Positions 31,392-40,085 of a stretch of DNA of 64,000 bases are shown one piece after another; position 1 is the first letter of the stretch; every line of letters starts with the position of its first letter. This stretch comes from Bryobacterales bacterium. GTDB taxonomy: Bacteria > Acidobacteriota > Terriglobia > Bryobacterales > Bryobacteraceae. The notes below the pieces were generated by a model, which was not told the origin of the DNA, did no database searches, and saw only the letters and a program-made list of their open reading frames with translations. The stretch spans positions 1 to 64,000 of the forward strand of contig JADLDI010000052.1 of NCBI GenBank assembly GCA_020846745.1, written 5' to 3'. The position numbers were made by a program, and so were the translations under genes.

Positions 31392-34355
31392 CTAGAAAGT
31401 TGCGGCACCTTGTAGGCGCCGGATTAGTTGAGGGAGGTCGGCGTAACGGGACAGGCGGACACCGCGGGCTCCGCCGCCGGGGTGGAGTTCTACGAACTCG
31501 GGGGTGGACTGGATGCCGAAGCGTTTGTAGAAGGCGTTTCTCAGGAAGCGCTTGACCTCGGTAGGAGTTACCTTTGTTTTGTCGAAGTGGACCTGGAAGA
31601 AGTCGCCCTGGCCGGCGGCGTTGACTCGGACGGCTACGGCGTCGTGGCCGAAGGCTCGTTTCAGCATGGCCTGGGCCAAGTCGATTAGTGCCAGGCCGCG
31701 GAAGAAACTGGAACCGGGGAGTTTCGCGAAGTCTATCGATTGCGGGTGGGAGAGAGTTTCGTCATCGAGGCCAGCGTTGTAGTCGAAGGGTTTGGCATGG
31801 ATGCGTTTCATCCAGAGGCTGAGTAACTCGGGGCCTTGAAGGCCGCGCTCCCACTCGAGGGTGGTCTCCATTTCTTCGCGGCTGGGGAGAGCAGCGGTAT
31901 CGATCTGGAAGCAGCAGTCGCCGTTTTGGGAGCGGGTCACGCAGGCGATCCACTCTTCGGGGTGGCGGATGAGATAGAAGTTCTTTGCGACCTCGCCGAA
32001 TAAGTAGGCGAGCATGGCGCGTAAAGGCACGCCTTGTTCTTCGACTACTTCGCCCGAGGGGGTGGTGCGGCGGAGGGTGGGGTTGCGCCAGCCGGCGAAG
32101 AAGGATTCGAGCGTCGCATCGGCCTTTTGTTCGGCGGCGTCGCGGTCCATACGCTGGGTATCCACTAACTGGTTGACGTACCAGGCGCGATTGGCGAAGA
32201 CCATGGTACGGAGCTGATCGCGGGTGGCTAGCCAGGGTAACTGGCGGAGGGTGGCGCAGACCCAGGCCTGGGCTTTCTCGCCGAAAACGCCGTACGTTAC
32301 TAAGTCGTCTTCCACTTGCTTGAAGAAATCGGTTTCTAAAGGCAGGCGGACCAGGATGGCGGCGATTTCGGCAGCTTTACCGGTGAGTTTGCGCATCTCC
32401 CCGGGGGTGAGCATGGGCGAGTTCATGTTTTCGCCGTAGGCGCCCCAGGACCACTTCCAAGCGGTGCGGTCACGTTCGACGGAGAAGGGGAAGACGATCT
32501 GGATACGGTCGGTCGGGACCGGATAGATACCGATCGTGCGGTAGTTATCGCGGGGGTTGGAGGACATCAGGGTGCCGCGGCCGGTGCGGCCTTTCTGTTC
32601 GGTGGCCTGGTCGAGGGAGCCGGCGCGGACACCGGTGCCGTATTCGGCCTGGCAGGCCAAATGGACTAACAGGTCGGGCGGGATGCCGAAGCCGAACAAA
32701 GAGTTAATGGCGTTCTTGGTGGCTACGGTTACCGCTGAAGAACTGGAGAAGCCGCCTTCGGGGATGCTGCCGGTGGAGACGATTCTGAGTCCCTTGAAGT
32801 GGCGGCGGTCGAGGACTTCCTGGACCTTGGCTCCGAGGCCGCCGGCGCGGAGTGTACGCATGGAGGCGATGGCGTTGCCCACGAGTGCGAATGGGCGGCG
32901 CATGCTGTTGGTGACCCAGAGAGACGGGGGAGGGAGGGGAAGTCCCATGGCTTGGCGGCGTTCGACCTCGTCCTCACTGAAGTAGCCGAGCGAGAGCAGG
33001 AGGGTTTCGCTCATGCGGGTGCCGAAGCCTTCGTAGGTATGAAGGTCGGAGATTTCGTCACCGGGATACATGGCGTCGTTATCAGCGGGGATGAAGTTGA
33101 CGTTTTCGCGGTAGCGCGGGTTGAGCGGGAGCAGGTGGATGCGGCCGTCCTCGGCACCTTGCACAAGCAGGACCACCTGTTCGTCACCAGTCACGTCGCC
33201 GGCGCCGATGGGCATTTGCCAGGCGGGTCCGTAGAAGCGGACCATATCGGGGTGCATGAAGGCGATACGCATGCGGCCGCCGGAGATGCCGATGCCAATG
33301 GGCTGGTCAGGCTGGAAGTTGAGGCGTTCGCGGGTGACGGCTGAGGTTAGTTCAGTGAGTTGGCGGGTGATGGAGGCGAGCTGGCCGGGCGTGCGGTCTT
33401 CCGCAATGATGCGGGCGGCCTCTTCGACTTCAACCTCTTCGGGGAAGAGCAAGCCGCGCGAGGTGGCGAGGATGCCTTCGAGGAGGGCGAGGTCCATGGG
33501 CTGGGTGACGTCGGAACAGAGGAGGTCGTATTCGGGTTCGTCGACGGTGGTGGTGAGGGTTCGGATTTCGCCGCCATCGTTGCTGATGCGCTCGATAATG
33601 TCGGTGATGTAGTACTGACCCTGCGCGTTGGCGTTAGAGAGAGTTTCGATGTAGCGGCGGAGGGTGGCGGCGCGGATGACGTAGAGCGGACAATTGCCCT
33701 CGGTGAGGCTCATGAGGGCCTGGCGGGTGAGCGGGTCGGGTTCGCGGGCGATATCCTTCTCTTCGATGATACGGACGACGCGATTGTGCTCGTTGCGGAG
33801 GACACGGCCTTTGCCGCGGTTCTTGGGCGGCTCGTACTGAGCGGCGAGAAAGGTGAGGTCGGCTTCGCGGCCGTCGCCGTTGTGGATCTCCCAAAGGCGG
33901 CGGAAGATGGAGGACGGAACGATGCGGTCGCCCATGGTGACGATCAGCAGGGGGTTCTCTTCGGCGAGGCCGGGAACGGAGAAGGCTTCGTAGGCGGCGA
34001 AGGCGGTGCCGCCGGTGGGGTTGTCGGAGCGGACGTAGACGTTATCGGAACCGAGGGCTTTGGAGACATCCTCGTGGCGGTAGCCGACGAGGCACACGAC
34101 GGGGGCGGCGCTGAAGTGACGGAACGAGTCGATGGAGTGGCGGGCGAGCGGGGTGCCGTGGACCGGCTGGATGCACTTGGGGTCCTGACCAAAGCGAGTG
34201 CCTTTGCCGGCGGCGAGGATGACGAGGACGGGGGCTTCGCTCGAGATCTGGGCGTCGCGGCGGAGGGTGTCCAGATTGAGGATCTTGTGGGGTCCGAGTT
34301 GGACGGCTTCACGGAGGAGTTTGCCTGGGGTGGTTTCAGTGGGGGTTGGGGTCAT
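31392..34355 (-). CDS. bifunctional sugar nucleotidyltransferase-GHMP kinase fusion
   Basis: A 987-residue cytoplasmic protein from ATG 34355 (MTPTPTETTP). Residues about 40-300 form an NTP_transferase domain like GlmU: VLVILAAGKGTRFGQDPKCI (signature at 48-56), VTMGDR, and ITDIIERIS. Residues about 340-987 carry a GHMP kinase of the galactokinase branch with GSIPEGGFSSSSA (529-541), AEYGTGVRAGSLDQATEQ and a C-terminal GHMP_C-like part. Kinase plus pyrophosphorylase in one chain would turn a free sugar into an NDP-sugar, as the L-fucose FKP enzyme does, though the GlmU-like half suggests a different sugar. nagA upstream hints at amino sugars. Confidence 0.8.
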   Translation of the reverse strand: MTPTPTETTPGKLLREAVQLGPHKILNLDTLRRDAQISSEAPVLVILAAGKGTRFGQDPKCIQPVHGTPLARHSIDSFRHFSAAPVVCLVGYRHEDVSKALGSDNVYVRSDNPTGGTAFAAYEAFSVPGLAEENPLLIVTMGDRIVPSSIFRRLWEIHNGDGREADLTFLAAQYEPPKNRGKGRVLRNEHNRVVRIIEEKDIAREPDPLTRQALMSLTEGNCPLYVIRAATLRRYIETLSNANAQGQYYITDIIERISNDGGEIRTLTTTVDEPEYDLLCSDVTQPMDLALLEGILATSRGLLFPEEVEVEEAARIIAEDRTPGQLASITRQLTELTSAVTRERLNFQPDQPIGIGISGGRMRIAFMHPDMVRFYGPAWQMPIGAGDVTGDEQVVLLVQGAEDGRIHLLPLNPRYRENVNFIPADNDAMYPGDEISDLHTYEGFGTRMSETLLLSLGYFSEDEVERRQAMGLPLPPPSLWVTNSMRRPFALVGNAIASMRTLRAGGLGAKVQEVLDRRHFKGLRIVSTGSIPEGGFSSSSAVTVATKNAINSLFGFGIPPDLLVHLACQAEYGTGVRAGSLDQATEQKGRTGRGTLMSSNPRDNYRTIGIYPVPTDRIQIVFPFSVERDRTAWKWSWGAYGENMNSPMLTPGEMRKLTGKAAEIAAILVRLPLETDFFKQVEDDLVTYGVFGEKAQAWVCATLRQLPWLATRDQLRTMVFANRAWYVNQLVDTQRMDRDAAEQKADATLESFFAGWRNPTLRRTTPSGEVVEEQGVPLRAMLAYLFGEVAKNFYLIRHPEEWIACVTRSQNGDCCFQIDTAALPSREEMETTLEWERGLQGPELLSLWMKRIHAKPFDYNAGLDDETLSHPQSIDFAKLPGSSFFRGLALIDLAQAMLKRAFGHDAVAVRVNAAGQGDFFQVHFDKTKVTPTEVKRFLRNAFYKRFGIQSTPEFVELHPGGGARGVRLSRYADLPQLIRRLQGAATF

Positions 34356-34365
34356 ATTAATCGGC

Positions 34366-34395
34366 CACGGAGGAACATGGGTGAACACGGATGGG
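34366..34395. repeat. degenerate 10-bp periodic repeat
   Basis: Three successive 10-mers, CACGGAGGAA, CATGGGTGAA and CACGGATGGG, match the CACGGATGAA-type intergenic repeat known from many GC-rich environmental bacteria. It sits between nagA and the kinase fusion and overlaps the fusion's 5' leader. Confidence 0.5.
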
Positions 34396-34430
34396 ACTGG
34401 GACGGAATGCCGGGTCCGGCGGTTTTGGAA

Positions 34431-34452
34431 GCCGCCTCTTGACAGAGGCGGC
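34431..34452. terminator. hairpin after nagA
   Basis: GCCGCCTCT (34431-34439), loop TGAC, AGAGGCGGC (34444-34452): a perfect nine-base-pair stem in the nagA-fusion gap. No T-run follows on the minus strand, so it may act as an attenuator or RNA processing site inside the operon. Confidence 0.45.
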
Positions 34453-34496
34453 TCGGGTCGGGCTGGTGCGTGGGGACTTGATTCGAGAACTGGGCA

Positions 34497-35684
34497 TCAG
34501 GAGTTTGTGGCGGCTCGGGTGGTGGCGGCGGAGTAGACTTTCTCGCCGTCCAGGTAGACGGTGTCGATGTGGATGTGTTTCGTCTCGGGATCGAATTGGA
34601 ACTGGATGACGTCGGCACGTTCGCCGGCGGCGAGGCCGCGCTGGCGGGCACGCACGCGGCCGGCTCGGGCGGGGTTGCGGGTGGACATGGTGATGGCTTC
34701 CATCAGGGAGAGGCCGACGAGGCGCATGAGGTTTTCGACTCCGCGATCGGGGCGGAGGGACGATCCGGCGAGTTTGTCTTTGCCGACGAGGGTGACGCGG
34801 TCGCCGGGGTGGTGGAGTTCGACTTCAACTTCGCCGAGTTTGTAGCGGCCGGGCGGGCAACCGGCGGGCATGACGGCGTCGGTAGTGAAGACGGAACGCT
34901 CGATGCCTTTGGCGCGAAGCGCGACTTTGAGGAAGGCGGGCGGCAGGTGGACACCGTCGACGATGAAGCTGGCCATCAGCCGGTCTTCCGCGAGTTGATC
35001 CCAGATGTAATTGGGATGGCGGGGGAGGGCGGCGTGGGCTCCGTTGCCGAGGTGGGTGGAAGTAGTGGCTCCGGCGCTGATAGCGTCGGATATCTGGGAG
35101 GTATTGGCTTTGGTGTGGCCGATGGCGGCGACTACGCCGGCACGGACGATGTGCTCGATGTAGTGGGGCGCCTGGGGCCATTCGGGGGAGACGGTGACCA
35201 TTTTGACGTGGCCGCCGGAGAGGTCCATCCAACGGTCGAATTCAGCGGTATCGGGGGGGCGGACACATTCGACGGGATGAGCGCCGCGGGGACCGTCTTC
35301 GGGCGAGATATGGGGGCCTTCGATGTGGAAGCCTTCCATGGCTCGGCCTTCGAGGGGCAGGGCCGCCTTGACCTGGGCGAGATTGCGGATGGCTCCGGCC
35401 ATGCCGTCGACGGAGCCGGTAATGACGGTGGGGAAGAATCGCGTGATGCCGGTGGAGAACAGAACGTGGATGGATCGTGCGATGTCTTCGATGGAGGCGT
35501 GAGGAGAGCAGTAGTCGACGCCGGCGAAGCCGTTGATTTGGATGTCGATCAGGCCGGGCGCGACATAGGTGTTGAGAGTATGTTTGCCGAGCAAAGGCTC
35601 AACGCCGGAGACGACTTCGGTGAAGCGGACCTCTACGGGTTGGTTCGTGACGGCGTCGATGCCGTAACAAAATTGGGTTTCCAT
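34497..35684 (-). CDS. nagA: N-acetylglucosamine-6-phosphate deacetylase
   Basis: Cytoplasmic amidohydrolase of 395 residues (family about 380) that removes acetate from GlcNAc-6-phosphate. Visible landmarks: YVAPGLIDIQINGFAGVDY near 40-58, FHIEGPHISPEDGPRGAHP with metal Glu122, AAIGHTKA (His190), STHLGNGAHAALPRHPN (His211 and the AMPLLHR-like loop), IVDGVHLPP and FTTDAVMPAG with catalytic Asp269. The active site appears complete. The ATG has only a weak TGGA ribosome binding site. It leads a minus-strand group with the kinase fusion and ceramidase-like gene and is preceded by a structured non-coding gap. Confidence 0.88.
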   Translation of the reverse strand: METQFCYGIDAVTNQPVEVRFTEVVSGVEPLLGKHTLNTYVAPGLIDIQINGFAGVDYCSPHASIEDIARSIHVLFSTGITRFFPTVITGSVDGMAGAIRNLAQVKAALPLEGRAMEGFHIEGPHISPEDGPRGAHPVECVRPPDTAEFDRWMDLSGGHVKMVTVSPEWPQAPHYIEHIVRAGVVAAIGHTKANTSQISDAISAGATTSTHLGNGAHAALPRHPNYIWDQLAEDRLMASFIVDGVHLPPAFLKVALRAKGIERSVFTTDAVMPAGCPPGRYKLGEVEVELHHPGDRVTLVGKDKLAGSSLRPDRGVENLMRLVGLSLMEAITMSTRNPARAGRVRARQRGLAAGERADVIQFQFDPETKHIHIDTVYLDGEKVYSAATTRAATNS

Positions 35685-35930
35685 GTTTTATCCACAACTT
35701 TCTCACCGCGAGATGCCTGTAACCTACTCAGAATACGAGCTAAGAAACCTGAGGAAAAGGGGCAGACGGGGTGATTGTTTTGCTTGGTGCGGAGCCGGAT
35801 TGTCTGGTACAAAGAAAGGCGATCCGCTGCGGGCGTTGCGACGTGCCGGGAAATCTCGGGGGAGGTGACCGGAGGCGAGTGGCGCCCGCTCGATCTGATT
35901 CCTTCCAACGGTTGCACATTGAGACTGATC

Positions 35931-36103
35931 CCCTGGCGGTAGCGGCAGACCCGCCGATTCACGTCGGCGGCGCCGTTCCGGGGGATCCGAACACTGGCGG
36001 GTGTCGAGGTGGCATATGGCCACAGCGGCACCCGCCGATTTAGTTTAGGGGCACAAGGCGGCGCCGAGCGGACAAACACCGCTCCCTGGCGGTGACGGCT
36101 CGG
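35931..36103 (-). other. structured non-coding region upstream of nagA
   Basis: The 447-base gap 35685-36131 has no recognisable gene but holds several strong stems: CCGCCGA/TCGGCGG (35951-35970); a nested hairpin with outer stem GGCGGGTG/CACCCGCC and inner stem GTGGC/GCCAC around ATATG (35996-36036); and CACCGC/GCGGTG (36077-36094) enclosed by CCGAGC/GCTCGG (36064-36103). Two sequence pieces repeat: CCCTGGCGGT (35931 and 36084) and AGCGGCA(GA)CCCGCCGATT (35941 and 36024). It could be a 5' leader of nagA, a small RNA or repeat debris. No known riboswitch consensus was recognised. Confidence 0.4.
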
Positions 36104-36131
36104 TAACGGGGTTCGTGCGGGTTTCAAGATC

Positions 36132-37067
36132 CTACGCGGGTACGACGGCGGGCACCGTCGTGAGCCAGCCGTATCGATCTTCTTTCTCGCCGTTGACGAG
36201 GGCGAAGAATTCGGACTGGATCTTTTCTGTGATGGGTCCGCGATGGCCGGCGCCGATGGTGACGCGGTCGACACTGCGGATGGGTGTAACCTCGGCGGCG
36301 GTGCCGGTGAAGAAGATCTCGTCCGCTACATAGAGCGCTTCTCGCAGGAGGTTGGCTTCGATGACCTCGAATCCGAGGTCTCTTGCGATTTGGACGACGC
36401 TGTCGCGGGTGATGCCGGGCAGCACAGAGGCGGCGAGAGGGGGCGTGAAGATCTTGCCGTCGCGGATGACGAAGATGTTTTCGCCGGAGCCTTCGCTGAT
36501 GTAACCGGACGTGTCGAGGGCGATGCCTTCGGCGTAACCGTTCACGTCGGCTTCCATGCGGATCAATTGCGAGCTGAGGTAGTTTCCGCCGGCTTTGGAG
36601 AGGGTCGGCATGGTGTTAGGGGCGTTGCGCTGCCAGGAGGAGACGCAAACGTCGACACCATCGGCCAAGGCTTCAGGCCCGAGGTACTTACCCCATTCCC
36701 AACAGGCGACGAAGACCTCGATGGGATTGTTGCGGGGCATCACGCCGATGTCGCCATATCCGCGGAGAACGATAGGGCGGATGTAGCAGGACTTCATCCT
36801 GTTGACGGCGACGACGTCGATCATCGCCTGGGAGAGTTCGTCGATGGAGAAACCGACGTCGCTGATCCGATAGATCTTCGCGGAGTCTACGAGACGCCGT
36901 ACGTGCTCACGAAGTCGAAGGATGGCAGGTCCGGCGGGTGTTTCATAACACCGGATTCCTTCAAACACCGAGCTACCGTAGCTGACTACGTGGGATAGAA
37001 CGTGGATGCTGGCGTCTTCCCAACGGATTAGCTTTCCGTTGTGCCAGATCTTCTCTGTAGGCGTCAT
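36132..37067 (-). CDS. ilvE: branched-chain amino acid aminotransferase
   Basis: PLP enzyme of about 311 residues that catalyses the last step of valine, leucine and isoleucine synthesis. From ATG 37067 ([14 protein letters not shown]) it shows the class IV pattern: [37 protein letters not shown] with the PLP lysine near 158, [28 protein letters not shown] and [14 protein letters not shown]. Length is standard. TATAAT on the minus strand ends six bases before the ATG with no Shine-Dalgarno sequence, so it is probably translated from a leaderless mRNA. A T-box or peptide attenuator is therefore excluded here. Confidence 0.95.
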   Translation of the reverse strand: MTPTEKIWHNGKLIRWEDASIHVLSHVVSYGSSVFEGIRCYETPAGPAILRLREHVRRLVDSAKIYRISDVGFSIDELSQAMIDVVAVNRMKSCYIRPIVLRGYGDIGVMPRNNPIEVFVACWEWGKYLGPEALADGVDVCVSSWQRNAPNTMPTLSKAGGNYLSSQLIRMEADVNGYAEGIALDTSGYISEGSGENIFVIRDGKIFTPPLAASVLPGITRDSVVQIARDLGFEVIEANLLREALYVADEIFFTGTAAEVTPIRSVDRVTIGAGHRGPITEKIQSEFFALVNGEKEDRYGWLTTVPAVVPA

Positions 37068-37073
37068 TCCGCT

Positions 37074-37079
37074 ATTATA
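37074..37079 (-). promoter_or_regulatory. -10 element (TATAAT) of ilvE
   Basis: Perfect TATAAT on the minus strand with exactly six bases to the ilvE start codon; TAAGTT at the 17-base position is a poor -35. The divergent M48 gene has its own GGGAGGGG ribosome binding site on the other side. Confidence 0.6.
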
Positions 37080-37149
37080 ACTGAGGGGAACTGCGCAACT
37101 TAGCGGCTTTGGGGCGCATCTCACTCGACGTACGGGAGGGGCGGTATCG

Positions 37150-38577
37150 ATGAATTCGACAGCACAAAAGACGCGAAGAATGTTTAGCCGTACCAAGCGG
37201 ATGATTGCGGTGGCCGTGGTTGCGGCGGCGGCGCTGGTTGCACAGCAGCAGACGAAGTTACGCGACTTGAAACCGGGGTTCAACCTGTTTAGTAAAGAAC
37301 AGGACGTTCAGATGGGCCGCGAATACGCGCAGCAGATCGAGCAGCAGTTTACGGTGGTGAACGACGGCACGATCAACAACTTCATCCAGGGCATTGGGCG
37401 ACGGCTGGCGTCGACACGCGAAGCGCAGGGATTTCAATACACGTTCAAAGTCGTGAATGAGAAGTCGATTAACGCGTTCGCGCTGCCGGGCGGCCCCACA
37501 TTCACCCATACGGGGCTGATTACAGCGGCGGACAACGAAGCGCAGATCGCGGGTGTTCTGGCGCACGAGATCTCGCATGTGATCTTGCGGCATAGCACCA
37601 ATCAGGCCTCGAAAGCCCAACTGCTCGCTTTGCCGGCGGCGCTGGCCGGCGGGATGCTCGGCCAAAAGGGCGGCATCACGGGGACGCTGGCGCAGCTTGG
37701 TATCGGGCTGGGCGCGAACTCGGTCCTGATGAAGTTCTCGCGGGGCGCGGAACGCGACGCCGATCTGATGGGCGCGCGGATCATGAACGAAGCCGGGTAT
37801 AACCCGATCGAGATGGCGCGGTTTTTCGAGAAGTTAGAAGCAGAGACAGGGCGGCAAGGCAAGCTTTCAGAGTTTCTGTCGGACCATCCGAATCCGGGTA
37901 ATCGCGTCAAAGCGGTGCAGGACGAGATACGGTTACTGCCACAACGGAGTTATACGGCCGATGCGGGCGACTTATCGGCGGTGAAAGCGGCGGTCCAGCG
38001 ACTGCCGGCAGCACCGAAGAAGACGCCGCAACAGCAGATGCAGCAAGGCCGTGGCGGCGGGTCGTCAATGCCGCAAGGGTCGGGCAATCCGAGTGATTAC
38101 ACGGCGGCGCGGCCGTCGTCCCGGTTACGCGATTTCCAGGGCGGGGAAGTTACCTTTTCTTATCCCGACAACTGGGAGGTGTTTCCGAACGAGCAAACGC
38201 GCGAGATTACGATCGCGTCGAAGGCCGGGATGGTTGGCGGCGGGATTGGGTATGGAATGATCGCGAACATGGTTCAGACGAATGGCGGGAACCTCGATCG
38301 CGGCACACAGGACCTGGTGAATTCGTTCCGGCAACGCGATCCGAATCTACAAGTCGCGTCGCAAGGCCAGAGGTTTAGCGTTAATGGCTACAACGCGATA
38401 GCGACGCGGATGCAGGGGCAGTCGCCGTTTCAGGGGACGAATGAGGCGCTGGTGCTGGTGACGGTGGAGCGGCCCCAGGGGTTGTTCTTTATCCTGTTCA
38501 TCGCGCCGGAACGCGATATGAACACCGCTCAACCTGTGTACGACCAGATTATCCGCTCGATCAGGTTCTCGCGCTGA
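37150..38577 (+). CDS. secreted M48-family zinc metalloprotease
   Basis: A 475-residue exported protease. The N-terminal hydrophobic stretch ([16 protein letters not shown]) follows a basic region. Zinc motif HEISH (139-143) lies in [13 protein letters not shown], and the third ligand Glu is in [33 protein letters not shown] is the typical preceding strand. This is the BepA/YfgC-like catalytic core without clear TPR repeats. The C-terminal third has a Gln/Gly-rich linker and a beta-rich domain resembling PsbP-like or 'DUF1795-like' folds. ATG 37150 follows GGGAGGGG. Stop overlaps the HAD gene (TGATG). Confidence 0.88.
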   Translation: MNSTAQKTRRMFSRTKRMIAVAVVAAAALVAQQQTKLRDLKPGFNLFSKEQDVQMGREYAQQIEQQFTVVNDGTINNFIQGIGRRLASTREAQGFQYTFKVVNEKSINAFALPGGPTFTHTGLITAADNEAQIAGVLAHEISHVILRHSTNQASKAQLLALPAALAGGMLGQKGGITGTLAQLGIGLGANSVLMKFSRGAERDADLMGARIMNEAGYNPIEMARFFEKLEAETGRQGKLSEFLSDHPNPGNRVKAVQDEIRLLPQRSYTADAGDLSAVKAAVQRLPAAPKKTPQQQMQQGRGGGSSMPQGSGNPSDYTAARPSSRLRDFQGGEVTFSYPDNWEVFPNEQTREITIASKAGMVGGGIGYGMIANMVQTNGGNLDRGTQDLVNSFRQRDPNLQVASQGQRFSVNGYNAIATRMQGQSPFQGTNEALVLVTVERPQGLFFILFIAPERDMNTAQPVYDQIIRSIRFSR

Positions 38578-39212
38578 TGGGTGACGCCGGCGCGATTGAA
38601 GCGGTCCTGTTCGATTTCGACGGGGTGTTGGTGGACAGCGAACCGGTCCACTTTGAGTGCTGGAACGAGATTCTGCAGCCGTTCGGACTGGCGCTGACGT
38701 GGGACGAGTACGAGCACAACTGCATCGGCGTGTCGGACAAGGCGATGATCCGGGCGATCTGCCGGGTGGCGCGGCGGGCCGATCTGTTCGACGGGATCTG
38801 GGCGCAGTATCCACGGAAGAAGGAGATTTTCCGGGCGCGGATGCGGCAGTCGGTCCCGATGCCGGAGTCGGTTAAGGAGATGTTGCTGAGCGGGTTGGAC
38901 GGGCTGGCGATGGCGGTGGTGAGTTCGAGCGGGCGGCTGGAGGTGGAAGGCGCGCTGGAACTGGCCGGGGTGCGGCAGGCGTTCCGGACTGTGGTCACCG
39001 GTGAGGACGTTCGGAACCTGAAACCGTCGCCGGAGCCGTATCAGACGGCAGCGGCGCGGCTGGGGATCGGGCGTGCGCTGGTGGTGGAGGATTCGGTGGC
39101 AGGGATCGCGAGTGGCGAGGCGGCAGGGTTCGAGGTACTGCAGGTGGATACGGCGGATCGGACAGCGGAGTTGGTGCGGAAGCGGTTAGGAGGGCTCAGG
39201 GGGAATTTCTGA
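38577..39212 (+). CDS. HAD-IA family phosphatase
   Basis: A 211-residue cytoplasmic hydrolase overlapping the M48 stop by one base. Motif I VLFDFDGVLVDSEP (Asp nucleophile DFDGV) is at the start; motif II is AVVSSSGR; motif III is NLKPSPEPYQTAA with the lysine; motif IV is VVEDSVAGI. A helical cap sits between I and II. It resembles beta-phosphoglucomutase-like or sugar-phosphate phosphatases (family length about 220). Substrate unknown. Confidence 0.88.
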   Translation: MGDAGAIEAVLFDFDGVLVDSEPVHFECWNEILQPFGLALTWDEYEHNCIGVSDKAMIRAICRVARRADLFDGIWAQYPRKKEIFRARMRQSVPMPESVKEMLLSGLDGLAMAVVSSSGRLEVEGALELAGVRQAFRTVVTGEDVRNLKPSPEPYQTAAARLGIGRALVVEDSVAGIASGEAAGFEVLQVDTADRTAELVRKRLGGLRGNF

Positions 39213-39270
39213 TAACGATCGTTATGTCAACTTCCGGAATCTTCTTCCGGAAGCGACTGCTTTGCAGTCG
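39212..39270. repeat. cluster of three perfect palindromes between convergent genes
   Basis: ATAACGATCGTTAT (39212-39225), then CTTCCGGAA-TCTTC-TTCCGGAAG (39231-39253), then CGACTGC-TTT-GCAGTCG (39254-39270), with almost no spacing between the last two. They start at the HAD stop codon. Together they could end transcription in both directions, although there is no T-run. From 39271 to 39388 I see nothing else definite. Confidence 0.55.
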
Positions 39271-39388
39271 ATTACAACGATCCAAAGGCGGATCGCAGCC
39301 ACGAAGAAGAAGGTGGCGTCGTATGAAGTCGATCCTACATGAAAGGCTGGTGGATCGGGACCGGCAGCACAACGGCGGCTGATAAGCC

Positions 39389-39793
39389 CTACAAGAAAAT
39401 CTCCACGGGAACACTGAACAGTGCCGCCAACTGCTTAGCTTGTGTCTTGCTGATACTGCGCTTGCCGTTGAGGATTTCCGAAACGCGGCTCTTGGGCAAC
39501 ACCGACCAGAGGTCGCTTGGTTTCATGCTCCTCTGTTCGATGAGATAAGCGAGCATCCTGTGCGGCTTCGTTTTTGGCAGCGGGTGAATGCGGTCTTCGT
39601 ATTCCTCGACCAGCACGCCGAGCAGTTCCAGTAGCCGGCTTTCCTCTTCCGTCAACGCGTCTTCCGGCCTTTCGATCAGGTCTCGCGTTGCGTCAAGCAG
39701 CCGCTGGTATTCCGCTTCGGTCCGGATGACCACGGGCAACGCCTTGCCGAGCAGCGTTTGGTATTTGCGTTCGTCGAGCAGTGTGGCACTCAT
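39389..39793 (-). CDS. higA: HigA-type antitoxin with XRE helix-turn-helix
   Basis: About 134 residues from ATG 39793, which overlaps the toxin stop as ATGA; a GTG nine bases further upstream is less likely because it would sit only two bases from AAGGAG. The N-terminal half is acidic and helical (RLLDATRDLIERPEDALTEEES), the C-terminal half is an XRE domain: MKPSDLWSVLPKSRVSEILNGKRSISKTQAKQLAALFSVPVEIF in pieces, matching HigA. It should neutralise HigB and repress the operon through the palindrome at 40086-40102. Confidence 0.9.
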   Translation of the reverse strand: MSATLLDERKYQTLLGKALPVVIRTEAEYQRLLDATRDLIERPEDALTEEESRLLELLGVLVEEYEDRIHPLPKTKPHRMLAYLIEQRSMKPSDLWSVLPKSRVSEILNGKRSISKTQAKQLAALFSVPVEIFL

Positions 39794-40077
39794 TGCTTCC
39801 ACTTCTCCTTGTCGTACTCCAAGTGCGTGAGGATGTGTCGGATGTAGATGATCTGCGTGCGATAGGCGATGACCGTCACGAGCCGGTAATTATTGCCGCC
39901 GACGTTGAATACGGTAAAGCGCCCTACGGGATCGGCATGGCGAAAGTCCTGCCGCACTTCGACGAGATTCGCCCAATGTGCCTGCTTAGCCACGTGATAC
40001 CAGTGCATCAGCGGATCCAGAGCTTCCTTGTGCTTCTTCGTAAACTCTGTAATCGCCAGCTTACTCAGTATCCTCAC
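39790..40077 (-). CDS. higB: HigB-type mRNA interferase toxin
   Basis: A 95-residue ribosome-dependent RNase of the RelE superfamily. HigB hallmarks: LAITEFTKKHKEALDPLMHWYHVAKQAHWANLVEVRQDF at the start and GRFTVFNVGGNNYRLVTVIAYRTQIIYIRHILTHLEYDKEKW in segments, including the 'YRL...I....'. and 'HaeYD' features. Start is GTG 40077; there is no proper ribosome binding site, and a -10-like TAACCT ends six bases upstream, so a leaderless mRNA is likely. Toxin-first order with overlapping antitoxin is the standard higBA arrangement. Confidence 0.9.
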   Translation of the reverse strand: MRILSKLAITEFTKKHKEALDPLMHWYHVAKQAHWANLVEVRQDFRHADPVGRFTVFNVGGNNYRLVTVIAYRTQIIYIRHILTHLEYDKEKWKQ

Positions 40078-40085
40078 ACCTCGAG

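Noticed and set aside
37068-37149. T-box or leader-peptide attenuator for ilvE
   Set aside because: The -10 box leaves only six bases before the start codon, so there is no leader to fold.
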